DNA of 64,000 nucleotides from Hyphomicrobiales bacterium. Its GTDB lineage: Bacteria > Pseudomonadota > Alphaproteobacteria > Rhizobiales > OSC116. Each line of letters starts with the position of its first letter. Within the stretch, counting starts at the first letter, position 1. Positions 55,084 to 63,921 of the stretch are shown piece after piece. The DNA lies in contig JABSRZ010000008.1 in the NCBI GenBank assembly GCA_013214705.1, forward strand, positions 143,453-207,452, in the 5' to 3' direction. The position numbers and the translations under genes are program-made. The notes under the pieces were generated by a model. The model searched no databases and was not told the DNA's origin. It saw nothing but the letters and a program-made list of their open reading frames with translations.

Positions 55084-56112
55084 TCATTCATTTGCCGCAT
55101 GGTTCTTAACCCATTCGGAGGCCATTTGTTGTGCTTTGTTGATTTGAGATGGGGTCATCTTTTTAGTCAAATCGTCCCTCGCGTCGCTTGCTTCCTTGTC
55201 GCCCGAACCTGCCAAAATATTAAAATACATATGCGCAGTGACATAATCTTGCACCACGCCTTCACCTTCTTGATACATTAAACCCAGGTTGTATTGCGCA
55301 TCTTCAAAGCCTTGCTCGGCTGCTTTTATGTACCACTTTGCGGCTTCTTTGTAGTTCTGCTTTACCCCATCACCATAATCGTACATGTTGCCCAAATTGT
55401 ATTGTGCCTTAGCATAGCCTTGCTCAGCTGCTTTGGTATACCACTTGAGGGCTTCTTGGTAATCCTGTTCTACCCCATCACCATGATCATACATGTTGCC
55501 CAAATTATATTGTGCACTTGCATAGCCCTGCTCAGCTGATTTGGTATACAATTTAGCAGCTTCTGAGTGGCTCTGCACCACGCCATAGCCAAAATCATAC
55601 ATTACACCCAAACTGTTTTGCCCATTTGCATAGCCTTGCTCAGCTGCTTTGGCATACCACTTGAAGGCTTCTTGGTAATTCTGCATCACCCCATAACCAT
55701 AATAATGCATGTTGCCCAAACTGTATTGTGCATTTGCATGGCCCTGTTCCGCTGCTTTGGTATACCACCTAACAGCTTCTGAGTAACTCTGCACTATTCC
55801 CAAGCCATAATCATACATTGCACCCAAATTGTATTGTGCACTTGCATAGCCTTGCGCAGCTGCTTTGGAATACCACCTAATGGCTTCATGGTAATTCTGT
55901 TCTACACCGTAACCCATGTCATACATATAGCCGAAACGTGTTTGGTCAAGTACGTCCATCTCATTTTTAGAAATCGAGTATTCGTAAAAAGCCGTTTCAT
56001 AATTATTTATGACATAGGCTTGCCGTGCCTTTTTGACATCGGCGCTTACAAGCGTAATTGAACCAAGTACAACCAGTATCGCTATAAATATTTTTTGCGA
56101 AAATATGTACAT
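55084..56112 (-). CDS. Sel1-like repeat protein, exported
   Basis: A 342-residue protein with signal peptide 'IFIAILVVLGSITLVSA' and about seven Sel1-like repeats of 36 residues, each like 'AAEQGYANAQYSLGNMY' followed by 'YGYGVMQNYQEAFKWY'. The repeats are very alike, both in protein and DNA, which suggests recent duplication. Sel1 proteins are solenoid adaptors in the envelope; the partner is unknown. It lies next to the second IS3 copy. Confidence 0.88.
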   Translation of the reverse strand: MYIFSQKIFIAILVVLGSITLVSADVKKARQAYVINNYETAFYEYSISKNEMDVLDQTRFGYMYDMGYGVEQNYHEAIRWYSKAAAQGYASAQYNLGAMYDYGLGIVQSYSEAVRWYTKAAEQGHANAQYSLGNMHYYGYGVMQNYQEAFKWYAKAAEQGYANGQNSLGVMYDFGYGVVQSHSEAAKLYTKSAEQGYASAQYNLGNMYDHGDGVEQDYQEALKWYTKAAEQGYAKAQYNLGNMYDYGDGVKQNYKEAAKWYIKAAEQGFEDAQYNLGLMYQEGEGVVQDYVTAHMYFNILAGSGDKEASDARDDLTKKMTPSQINKAQQMASEWVKNHAANE

Positions 56113-56247
56113 GCCTTACCCATGGTAAATTATAATACAACCTATCAATAATAACATAATTATGGCTCTGTGCCAAGGCTAAACTGGTCGTGTCACGGTT
56201 TGATGCCGCTCCTCTAACCGCATATACTGCGCACAAGGAGAATATAA

Positions 56248-56521
56248 ATGGGACACAAAGTTACATCAGAATTTAAACAAGAGGCTGTTCGTGTTGCACT
56301 GACCAGTGGTCTCACACGAAAGCAAGTTGTATCAGACTTTAAAATTGCTTTTTCAACGCTGAGCCGTTGGATTAGGGGGAACGTAATAACGTCATTGAAT
56401 CAGAACCACGGAGTGATTTAATTCAAGAAAATGAACGGCTACGTAAAGAAATCCGTCTACTGCGTGAGGAAAGGGAGGTGTTAAAAAAGGCTACCCAGTT
56501 CTTCGCGAGGCTAAAGTCATG
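56248..56521 (+). pseudogene. IS3 OrfA, frameshifted
   Basis: Matches OrfA of copy 1 ('EFKQEAVRVALTSGL', 'LSRWIR') but loses one base in the run ATTAGGGGG near 56375, shifting the frame after the helix-turn-helix. Confidence 0.8.
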
Positions 56522-57409
56522 AGATTTAAGTTTATTGAAGAACAGCTTGGCAAATTACCGATTAAGCGTTTGTGCCAAATTATGGATGTAAGCCCCCGTG
56601 GTTATCGTGCTTACCGTACGCGTCCTATGAGCCGAAGCCAGCGAACTGATATGGTTTTATTGGCCCATATACGTGACCAGTTTGAGTTAAGTGGCAACAG
56701 TTACGGCAGACCAAGAATGACCGAAGAATTAAAAGAACTTGGCTTGGAAGTTGGGCATAGACGCGTTGGCAGGTTGATGCGTCAAAATAATATATCTGTG
56801 ATTAGAACCCGCAAACACAAGGTTACAACAGATAGTAATCATAAGTTCAATATTGCACCTAACCTGCTAAAACAAAACTTCACTGCGGATAAACCCAATC
56901 AGAAATGGGTGGTTGATATTAGCTATATTTGGACACGTGAAGGCTGGCTGTATTTTGCTGCCGTGCTGGATTTGCATTCACGTGGAGTGATTGGTTGGTC
57001 AGTTAGTAATCGGATGCACCACAGGCATTCCCGTTGGTCAAGAAGGATTTGGCGATACGTGCGTTAGATATGGCGATTGCTTTGCCTAGACCGCCGAAAG
57101 GCTGCATTCATCACTCTGATCGTGGTAGCCAATATTGCTCACATGATTATCAAAAACGATTGCGTGAATTGGGTTTTAAAATATCTATGTCAGGAAAGGG
57201 TAATTGTTATACCCAAAGACAGGGGCAGGGCTATGGAAACATTCTTCAAGACTATCAAAGCTGAGCTAATATGGAGACGCACATGGCAAACTAGACTTCA
57301 GGTAGAAATAGCGATATTTGAATATATCAATGGCTTCTATAATCCTAGGCGGCGACATTCTGCATTAGGTTGGAAAAGCCCCTTGGCTTTTGAGCAAATC
57401 GCTGCTTAA
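56519..57409 (+). pseudogene. IS3 OrfB, disrupted
   Basis: DDE transposase with the first half intact ('RRVGRLMRQNNISVIRTR', 'WVVDISYIWTREGW'). A 23-nt insertion at 57017-57039 separates 'SNRM' from '[12 protein letters not shown]', exactly as in copy 1. In addition, 57211-57232 (ACCCAAAGACAGGGGCAGGG...) replaces 12 bases after 'GNCY', where copy 1 has 'DNAVMETFF'. The replaced sequence is nearly identical to the 23-nt insert found at a different place in copy 1. Confidence 0.9.
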
Positions 57410-57636
57410 ATGAATACACGGAGCGGCACGAAAGCGGGACATGACCAGTTTCCACAAATCACGCTTAATGAGTGCTTGTGATTTATAAAATCAGGGAAAT
57501 TGCTAATCGAAACAGATTTTGACATTCAAGAACGAATAAAGAACAACCATAAGGGAGTCAAATCTAATTGTAGACACAAAAAAACGGCCAAGGCGTTAAC
57601 CTCGACCGCTTGCTTTAATTAATAACACAGATCTTT

Positions 57637-58010
57637 TCAGCCAATAACGCAGATTTTTTTTAGCCAATGACCGTCTCGGGTCATAGTGTGAATGTGTAAT
57701 GTTTTTCCATCTCTCTCAGCCTGGCAAATATTTAATCTTATGGCTTCGGGTACATAAATGTCTTGATTGTCGGGTCCGCAATTTACAGTCACCCTTATAC
57801 AGGCCAGTTTCCTTACAGCAGAACAATCATAAGCTGACTTCCAGCCTCTTTAACTTGTTCCTCCTACAGCGATATCAAATGGCGCTGCATTAGTCGCGTG
57901 GCTAGCGTATGGCGCTGTTGCAGAACTCGCAATAATCGCAATTGCGCTCAAAACTGAAATTAGTTTTGAAGTTTTATTGCATAAATTTAAACAATTCCGT
58001 GCAGTTCCCC
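57637..58010 (-). pseudogene. Small secreted Cys-containing protein, probably frameshifted
   Basis: The minus strand reads a signal-peptide-like 'LISVLSAIAIIASSATAPYA', then 'HATNAAPFDIAVGGTS' to a stop; the next frame continues 'RGWKSAYDCSAVRKLACIRV', 'NCGPDNQDIYVPEAIRLNIC' to TGA at 57637. No in-frame start is clear unless one more base is removed after an ATG near 57980. The two parts make a plausible exported protein with four cysteines, so I call it a decayed gene. Confidence 0.45.
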
Positions 58011-58086
58011 TTTTGTTTTAATTTACGCCAGAATATCACAATATTAAATATTCTCATTACGCAAAAGTGCGTATAACCGCCAATTG

Positions 58087-58365
58087 TTAGTTCTTTGTTT
58101 TGAGCCATTCCCTCACTACATCGTTGTCAATATTTCGATCTGGCACCTTGTTTTGAATGTGAACTTCGGGAATGTCTTTCGCTTCATGCGGCGTATTTTC
58201 TTCGTCCACAATTTCAATCGTGTGTTTTTCTATCACTTTACGCGCTTTAAATTGGTATGAATATTTATGCTGGTCACCAAATATCGATTTGCTACCAAAC
58301 CAAAATGCAATAATTGTGCCCATTATCATCCAAAGCTCTTGTGGAACGAATTTTAATGCACCCAT
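58087..58365 (-). CDS. Small membrane-anchored protein, phage-like
   Basis: A 92-residue protein with a hydrophobic segment near the N-terminus ('ELWMIMGTIIAFWFGSKSIF') and an acidic tail. This layout is common among small phage lysis-module or tail-assembly proteins. Real function unknown. Confidence 0.5.
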   Translation of the reverse strand: MGALKFVPQELWMIMGTIIAFWFGSKSIFGDQHKYSYQFKARKVIEKHTIEIVDEENTPHEAKDIPEVHIQNKVPDRNIDNDVVREWLKTKN

Positions 58366-58374
58366 AGGGCAAAG

Positions 58375-58740
58375 ATGAAACGCGACATTAAAACTGGTTA
58401 TTCTAATTCAGCCGTAAAGCCACAACTCAAAAAAATGGCTCAAGGTGGTGGATTGGGTCAACAAAGCCTGAATACGGTTCACAAACCTTTAAGGCTACCA
58501 ATTAGTACCCTAGGAATTGCAATTAATATCGCTCGTAAAAAGGCTGGTAACTTGGCAAAGAATGTCCGGGTTGATAACACTGCTATCGGCGCTTTAATCG
58601 GCAAAAATTCAACAGGTTTAATGAGCAAAGAACGAGCCTTAATGATTCAAATATTGTTGGGTATGCATGCTAACCATGGGTATCAAAATAATGAGCAAGG
58701 CCAAAACCCGTTGGCAAAATTACTAATGCAGCAACAATAA
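58375..58740 (+). CDS. Hypothetical protein
   Basis: A 121-residue basic, glutamine-rich protein, divergent from the previous gene. It has repeated polar stretches ('KMAQGGGLGQQSL', 'NPLAKLLMQQQ'). A weak ribosome site is seen. No family was recognised. Confidence 0.45.
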   Translation: MKRDIKTGYSNSAVKPQLKKMAQGGGLGQQSLNTVHKPLRLPISTLGIAINIARKKAGNLAKNVRVDNTAIGALIGKNSTGLMSKERALMIQILLGMHANHGYQNNEQGQNPLAKLLMQQQ

Positions 58741-58864
58741 CACCATATTCAGTGCCTAGAAAAACACTAAATACTCCAAAATGATATGTCGCCGTCAACA
58801 CAATGGTAGTGATTATTGCGAGCAATGGGAGTTTGCGAAGCATTTTGGTTATCTTGATAGGCAT
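58670..58864 (-). CDS. Small membrane protein, possibly holin-like
   Basis: 64 residues from ATG 58864, with two hydrophobic helices (LLAIITTIVLTATYHF, then YGVIVAALVILPTGFGLA). It overlaps the convergent gene by 71 bp. A holin role is a guess from size and the lysozyme relic nearby. Confidence 0.4.
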   Translation of the reverse strand: MPIKITKMLRKLPLLAIITTIVLTATYHFGVFSVFLGTEYGVIVAALVILPTGFGLAHYFDTHG

Positions 58865-58937
58865 ACTCAGAATATAATAAGAAATTGCAGAAAATACTGC
58901 CCATTTACAAAAGCAATGAATCAAGCGGAGCGGCCAT

Positions 58938-59333
58938 TCAAAGCAACACAGTTGGGCTTTTTTTCATCATGTTTTGGAATTCTTCAAATTTATCCGCATC
59001 TTCCCGGTAATCGACAAATACTTTTGAGATCAATTTGTTTTTCACGACAAATTGTGCAAGCCCGATAGCTTGTTTGTTATCATTTGGAGCAGGCAATGTA
59101 AGTTTGAACTCACTATAAAAATGTATGTCATCTTCACTAGATAATTCTCCAAAAACAACATCAGATGAAGACTGCAAGAACCACATCCTGTCCGTAAATT
59201 CTTTAAAGCTAAGAGGCTCGCCGAAGTTGATGTAATAAGAAAAATCCTGCGCCACAACGAGCTTCATCTGCTTGGCGCTGCTTGCCAGATATTGTTTGAT
59301 AAAAAATTCAACGAGTTTGAAACTATCTGTCAT
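58938..59333 (-). CDS. NTF2/SnoaL-like small protein
   Basis: A 131-residue protein, ATG 59333 with GGAGG upstream. The helix-helix-strand start ('FKLVEFFIKQYL') and later curved-sheet strands ('FYSEFKLTLPAP', 'LISKVFVDY') fit an NTF2-like cone fold. It is a diverged paralogue of the frameshifted gene at 60329-60747; both share 'LVE(F/Y)F' and 'K(V).V.Y'. Confidence 0.55.
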   Translation of the reverse strand: MTDSFKLVEFFIKQYLASSAKQMKLVVAQDFSYYINFGEPLSFKEFTDRMWFLQSSSDVVFGELSSEDDIHFYSEFKLTLPAPNDNKQAIGLAQFVVKNKLISKVFVDYREDADKFEEFQNMMKKSPTVLL

Positions 59334-59411
59334 TTTGAATCGGCCTCCGGGCCAAATTAACAACACCATACACAAGTTCAAGTTTCAGATCAATATGGTC
59401 ACGATTTCAGT

Positions 59412-59434
59412 CCAGTTTTCCACTGGGTTTTTTT
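59412..59434 (+). terminator. Hairpin with T7 run
   Basis: CCAGT-TTTCC-ACTGG followed by GTTTTTTT. Similar in placement to the hairpin at 54881. Confidence 0.5.
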
Positions 59435-59460
59435 ATGCCAACATTTAGAAAGGAAACACT

Positions 59461-59766
59461 ATGCCCGACGAAGGTGCAAAGCCAAACTAGACATATGAAA
59501 GGTCAGACGGCGCGCGATCTGGCGATGATGTATTTAAGCTGCAAGATAATGCCAGTATTGGTGTTGAGCCTGAATTGCTTGATGGTGCTGCAAATGATAT
59601 GTCAACCGCCATTGGTGACCGTATCATGCGAAATGGTGGTAATAAACCAACAAGCGACTTGCCGAAGGGCGTGTTTAAACACACTGGGCTTGGAGACGGT
59701 GTTGATGATGGCGATAGTTCCAATATGCTTCTGGTCTTCCGCCTTTATCTTTTTCGGTCATTTTAA
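59461..59766 (+). pseudogene. Small ORF with an internal amber codon
   Basis: From ATG 59461 the frame reads nine codons (MPDEGAKPN), a TAG at 59488, then an open stretch of about 91 codons ('YERSDGARSGDDVFKLQD', 'GDRIMRNGGNKPTSDLPK') to TAA at 59764. The part after the TAG has coding character. Either a nonsense-inactivated gene or one that begins later without a good start. Confidence 0.45.
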
Positions 59767-59838
59767 CCTCTTCTAACATTCACCATATGCGGTGTTTAAA
59801 TTATGGTTTGTCGCCGCAAAGTACCAACTAAATACCGG

Positions 59839-60171
59839 CTATTTAGCAAGGTTCGGTGTATTGCCGTTATATTTACCCCACACAAACCGCTCTCTTGCCC
59901 GATAGGGGTTATTGCGCCACGATAAATCCATGAATCTACTGTATTTTGTGAAGCCAGCCTTGTAGCTTATGGCCGAATTCTCGATATATTTTAAGTTCGC
60001 TGGGCTAATCAAACGCATAATATTCTGTTGCCGGGCGCTTTTAACCTCACGGTTTACGCGGATGTGCGGTAAATGGTGAATATGAGCCAAATTGCGGCTA
60101 TGATTATAGCTATTTGAATATAAATCATGATCTATCTCCTCACTAAGATTTAAAAAACGCTCCGTTACCAT
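59839..60171 (-). CDS. Hypothetical basic protein
   Basis: A 110-residue frame, rich in Asn, Arg and His. The presumed ATG (60171) lies inside a hairpin with a T-run (60156-60186), so the true start may be later or the frame may not be used. No family was recognised. Confidence 0.35.
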   Translation of the reverse strand: MVTERFLNLSEEIDHDLYSNSYNHSRNLAHIHHLPHIRVNREVKSARQQNIMRLISPANLKYIENSAISYKAGFTKYSRFMDLSWRNNPYRARERFVWGKYNGNTPNLAK

Positions 60172-60186
60172 CTTGGGCGGAGCGTT
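60156..60186 (-). terminator. Hairpin with T6 run on the minus strand
   Basis: AACGCTCC and GGAGCGTT, loop of 15 nt; the minus strand continues TTTTTT. Confidence 0.5.
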
Positions 60187-60328
60187 CTAAAATATTAGTC
60201 TGAGTTAGTTAGGCTTTTTTGCCTGCGAAGAAGCCCCTTAAAGTACAAAACTCAAATTTTAATTGTTTGTTTAGATTGTTGAACTAACAATCTCGTGTTT
60301 TTGTGTTTTTAATGGGGGAGTTTGAATA

Positions 60329-60747
60329 ATGGATCCGAATCTTCGGTTAGTAGAGTATTTTATGGGTGAGTTTTACCAAAAAAAAAAACCGAGAAACTTG
60401 CTCACATTGCGTCACCAGCATTCATATTCAGCCTAAATGATGGTGAATCAATGGATTTTGATCAATATGTGGGAAGTATGAAGTTCATGTATTCTCTTGC
60501 CACAATTGAGTTTGATAAATTAAAAACCACAGATAACAGAAAATTCATTTCCAATTGGGTACTGTCATTGAAAACAGATAGATCTGATTTGGAGAGTGGA
60601 CCGGGGCATACCGAGTTTACAGTTGAGCGCGGCTTGCTTCAAAAAGTTGCAGTATATTATGATGTCAATCAATATGTTTTTGAGTATTACTGCGCGCTAC
60701 GATCCGCAGAGCTCAAGCAAAAATCCGATTACCTAGAAATTATTTAG
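60329..60747 (+). pseudogene. NTF2-like paralogue with an A11 frameshift
   Basis: ATG 60329 with GGGGGAG upstream opens 'MDPNLRLVEYFMGEFYQ'. At a run of 11 A (60378-60388) the frame is off by one; the next frame continues 'TEKLAHIASPAFIFSLNDGE' and 'VAVYYDVNQYVFEY' to a stop at 60747. One more A would restore a 139-residue protein similar to the one at 58938-59333. Either a mutation, or a transcription-slippage site. Confidence 0.6.
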
Positions 60748-61081
60748 TACATGTTTTCTTAAATTGTTGATTTGATTGTCTTCACGAAATAAGCCCGCGC
60801 GGCAGCACGGACCCTTAGCATTTTGGAAAATTTGCGAACTGTTTAAATCATGTTGGCCTTTATGGTTAACCTAGATCAAAAATAGTGATTTTAACTTGAA
60901 TCAAATTGACAAAACTTACTTTGATTTGGATAGGTGTTTCAGCCAATAATTGCATGTAGCAAAGCGTTTTGGCTAGGCGAATTCAATGGAGGGGACAACT
61001 TGAGGTCGTCGACTTATTCAAAAAATATGAATTCCTTATGATTTTCAGGCTTATAGTATTTTGAAAACTGTTTGAAGCTGG

Positions 61082-61219
61082 TTAAATCATATTGACCTCC
61101 CTCGTAATTTCAGAAAAAAGGCGAAAAAAAGCGCCAAGCCTACATAATTTTTCAGTATGCTCAATATACTCAGCCTTAAAGGCCACAGGCCGTCGGGCCC
61201 CTTTGTCTGGTCGACTCAT
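61082..61219 (-). pseudogene. Phage DNA-binding HTH protein fragment
   Basis: 45 residues from ATG 61219: 'MSRPDKGARRPVAFKAEYIE' and 'KLCRLGA'. This resembles the start of small phage terminase-type HTH proteins ('GRP..F....E....LC.LGATD'), but the part after 'CRLGA' has lost that pattern. A dispersed repeat sits immediately upstream. Confidence 0.45.
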
Positions 61220-61230
61220 TACTTTGTGCC

Positions 61231-61340
61231 TGTAAATCGTCAGCTTCTTTGGAACAGATTGGTATGTTTGCATAAGATAGTGTTTTGGTTCGTCGTAACG
61301 CTCTGAAGTAGTGAAAAAGACAACAAGATCAGTACCAACG
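61231..61340 (+). repeat. Dispersed ~100-bp repeat, copy 2
   Basis: Begins TGTAAATCGTCAGCTTCTTT and runs to GACAACAAGATC. Matches 41823-41925 and 63922-64000 with scattered changes. Confidence 0.75.
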
Positions 61341-61620
61341 CGACAAGAGGCAAAAAGCGGAGCAAACAATTGATAGAAATATAATTTGAAACTTGGTTGC
61401 AAATTGGTGGTCAGCACAAAGTAGAGAATTACATATATTAAAAAAATATTTGACTTCATTATTTTCGCTAAGTACGATTTGGGGCGGTTCTTTATATAAT
61501 GGCAATTTTATTTTTTCGGTACCCAGTCTGAAGCCCAATCAAAATTAAGGACGTCTCAGATCGTGAAATTGTTTTTGTTATTTAGATAATTAACCTACCA
61601 TCAAGCTAAGGAATTTTTAT

Positions 61621-62613
61621 ATGAAAATCATTCGCCCAAAAAAAGCTTATGCAGGCTTGCCAAATGATAAGTTGACCGTTGGGGTCTGCCAAATTGCACC
61701 AATTTGGTTTAGGCGCACCGAAACACTGGAGAAGATAACAGGCGTGATAGAAACAGCTGCCGATGAAGGGTGCCAACTCGTTGCATTCGGTGAAGCGCTC
61801 GTACCAGGGTACCCTTTTTGGCTTGAACGTACCGATGGAGCAAAATTCAACGATGCCAAACAAAAAGCTATGTATGCTCGATATTTGGAAGAGGGCGTCA
61901 TCATTGAACGCGGAGATCTTGACAAATTATGTGCGATCGCGAAGCAACGCGCCATATCTGTTTATTTAGGCGTGATGGAACGCGCGCCAGACCGTGGCGG
62001 CCATAGCCTTTATTGCAGTCTTGTATTTATTAACAAATATGGTGTTATTAAATCAATCCATCGTAAATTGCACCCGACCTACGAAGAGCGCCTCGTATGG
62101 GCGCAAGGCGATGGGCATGGCCTTGTGGTGCATGATGTGGGTGCTTTTACGGTAGGCGGACTGAACTGTTATGAAAACTGGATGCCACTCGCGAGGTCTG
62201 CGCTTTATGCCCAAGGTGAAAACCTACATGTCAGTGTTTGGCCAGGCGGGTTGCATAACACTAAAGACTTGCCGATATTTATTGCCAAAGAAAGCCGTTC
62301 TTATGTTATTGCGGCTTGCGGTTTGATGCGCACCAGCGACTTGCCAAGCGATACACCAAATCGCGACGAAATAGTAGCGGCCGGAGCTGAAATTATTTCA
62401 AACGGTGGCAGCACAATTGTTGCACCTGATGGAAGTTTTTTGGTTGACCCAGTTACAGATGAAGAAGCTTTAATTGTTGCTGAGATCGACCATGCCCAAG
62501 TGCGCGGCGAGAGACAAAACCTTGACCTATTTGGCCATTACGCCCGACCAGATGTTTTGAAATTACATATTGACCGCACCAGGCAAACAGGCGCTGTTTT
62601 TAAAGACAATTAA
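61621..62613 (+). CDS. Nitrilase
   Basis: A 330-residue carbon-nitrogen hydrolase of the nitrilase branch, which turns nitriles into acids and ammonia in the cytoplasm. The catalytic triad is visible: Glu58 in 'GEALVPGYP', Lys149 in 'HRKLHPT', and Cys183 in 'GGLNCYENWMPLAR'. Length and motif spacing are normal. It stands alone, flanked by a dispersed repeat and an IS21-derived element, so its gain by transfer is possible. Substrate unknown. Confidence 0.93.
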   Translation: MKIIRPKKAYAGLPNDKLTVGVCQIAPIWFRRTETLEKITGVIETAADEGCQLVAFGEALVPGYPFWLERTDGAKFNDAKQKAMYARYLEEGVIIERGDLDKLCAIAKQRAISVYLGVMERAPDRGGHSLYCSLVFINKYGVIKSIHRKLHPTYEERLVWAQGDGHGLVVHDVGAFTVGGLNCYENWMPLARSALYAQGENLHVSVWPGGLHNTKDLPIFIAKESRSYVIAACGLMRTSDLPSDTPNRDEIVAAGAEIISNGGSTIVAPDGSFLVDPVTDEEALIVAEIDHAQVRGERQNLDLFGHYARPDVLKLHIDRTRQTGAVFKDN

Positions 62614-62702
62614 TATGAGTTTTTCAGATGTAGTAAGCAGCATATACTTATATTTTAATCCCCTAAAGTAATTTTTTTTTGGTTGATCTTTCTCCCTATC
62701 CC

Positions 62703-62885
62703 TGTGAATTGGCATGCAAATTTGGACCACCATGCGTCTAAAGTCACCCCACATACATTGAAGAATAGGGACAACTGACGAGCAGCTCTCAGTACATAAA
62801 TGCGCGGATTATAACATAAACAGGTGGATCAATTTTTAACACCAATTACCCATCTAAGTGGGTCACTTTTGCATGCCAATCCACA
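62703..62885. mobile_element. IS21-derived miniature element
   Basis: 183 bp with ends TGTGAATTGGCATGCAAA and TTTTGCATGCCAATCCACA. The inside matches the relic at 36632-36983 ('AACTGACGAGCAGCTCTC', 'GGTGGATCAATTTTTAAC'). No coding capacity, so it would depend on an IS21 transposase elsewhere. Confidence 0.75.
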
Positions 62886-62960
62886 TTACCATGCAAGAGT
62901 GTCTTAAAAACGGTAGACGATTCATATGTATAGGTGTTTTCTTTCTAGTTTTTCCCTAGA

Positions 62961-62982
62961 AAAAGGAGGCCGAAGCCTCCTT
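62961..62982 (-). terminator. Rho-independent terminator with UUCG loop
   Basis: On the minus strand AAGGAGGC-TTCG-GCCTCCTT followed by TTTC. It lies about 100 bp downstream of the membrane protein gene ending at 63080. Confidence 0.85.
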
Positions 62983-63079
62983 GAATGTGTTTGATGTGGG
63001 TGTAAAAAAAGCGTCCAAAACAAGAGGCTTCATATTGTTAAAACTTAGTTTATTAAGCTAGCTCCTGGGATGGTAGGTA

Positions 63080-63673
63080 CTATTGTTCTGGTTTTAGTTT
63101 GAGTATATAACTAGCCCAAAAATGAAAAATTGTAGCCACTATCCAGATTGGTAAGATGAATGCAATAAAATTAAAAATCAGTATTAGCACAGGCACAGGT
63201 TCTTTGGCTGATATTTCGGTTATCCATGCCAATTCAACTAATAAGTTGGCAGTTGCCCAATACAGACCAATCATGGCGACGGAATAAAGAATTCTAAACA
63301 AATTCACTTTAACACCGACTTTGGTCTTACTCCGTACAAAAAACAAATACAGTAACCATGCAATTATTATCGCCACCCAAACCAAGGCTAGGCCATCAAA
63401 TAAATATGTTAGCAAGATCAAACAAAAAATAATAATTTCGGTTATATTGGTTTTACGATAATTTTCGCCATAAAGTTTTGTGTGACACCAACCCAAAAAA
63501 GCAAATGTCATAGCAAATATCAGTAACACAAACCAGAAATTGCCCTCTATTTTAGAAATTGGAAAAGCTATTTGTAGGTATATAATCTCAATAAGAAAAA
63601 TCACCACCAATATGTAATAACTGTTGATTTTTGTTCGCGTTGTTAGGAATTTTCCTATTGCCTCATTATTCAT
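63080..63673 (-). CDS. Hypothetical integral membrane protein
   Basis: A 197-residue protein from ATG 63673, with about six hydrophobic helices (for example 'YYILVVIFLIEIIYLQ', 'FWFVLLIFAMTFAFLG', 'LALVWVAIIIAWLLYLFF'). No family was recognised. A terminator follows it. Confidence 0.65.
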   Translation of the reverse strand: MNNEAIGKFLTTRTKINSYYILVVIFLIEIIYLQIAFPISKIEGNFWFVLLIFAMTFAFLGWCHTKLYGENYRKTNITEIIIFCLILLTYLFDGLALVWVAIIIAWLLYLFFVRSKTKVGVKVNLFRILYSVAMIGLYWATANLLVELAWITEISAKEPVPVLILIFNFIAFILPIWIVATIFHFWASYILKLKPEQ

Positions 63674-63723
63674 ACTAATCACCTTTGTGCCATATATTCA
63701 GCATTATACTAAAGCTTAATTCA

Positions 63724-63921
63724 TTACTTTTGTAAATGGGTTGTATTAGATGCGCTGTTGGTTAGCGCCGCAATCAAGGACACAAGCGGTGAATTGGTGA
63801 ATTCCGATTTTTGGGCAGGGTTTGATTGCCTTAAAATACGTGAGAGGGCATTTATTTTTCGCTTAGTCATAGTTTTGGCTAGTTTTCTTGCGCCTAGAAA
63901 TATACCGGCTGCACCTGCGGC
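63724..63921 (-). pseudogene. C-terminal gene fragment cut by a dispersed repeat
   Basis: The minus strand frame reads 'FTAAGAAGIFLGARKLAKT' and then 'KRKINALSRILRQSN' to TAA at 63724. It has a membrane-like helix and coding character, but reaches a stop four codons into the repeat at 63922. The 5' part of the gene is lost or lies beyond the repeat, outside the window. Confidence 0.5.

Larger units (their letters stand above)
56185..57447 (+). mobile_element. IS3-family insertion sequence, copy 2 (defective)
   Basis: About 1.26 kb, closely related to copy 1. Terminal repeats start TGGTCGTGTCACGG at the left and end CCCGC...GACATGACCA at the right; counting flank, AAAC/GTTT extends them. Both transposase genes are broken. 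Confidence 0.9.

Noticed and set aside
55294..55782. Plus-strand frames opposite the Sel1 repeats
   Set aside because: Reverse-strand shadows of the repeated Sel1 gene; the cysteine/isoleucine-rich translation is an artefact of the repeats.
61082..61459. Full 125-codon minus-strand frame
   Set aside because: Its first two thirds run through the dispersed repeat; only the last 45 codons, from ATG 61219, look like a gene fragment.
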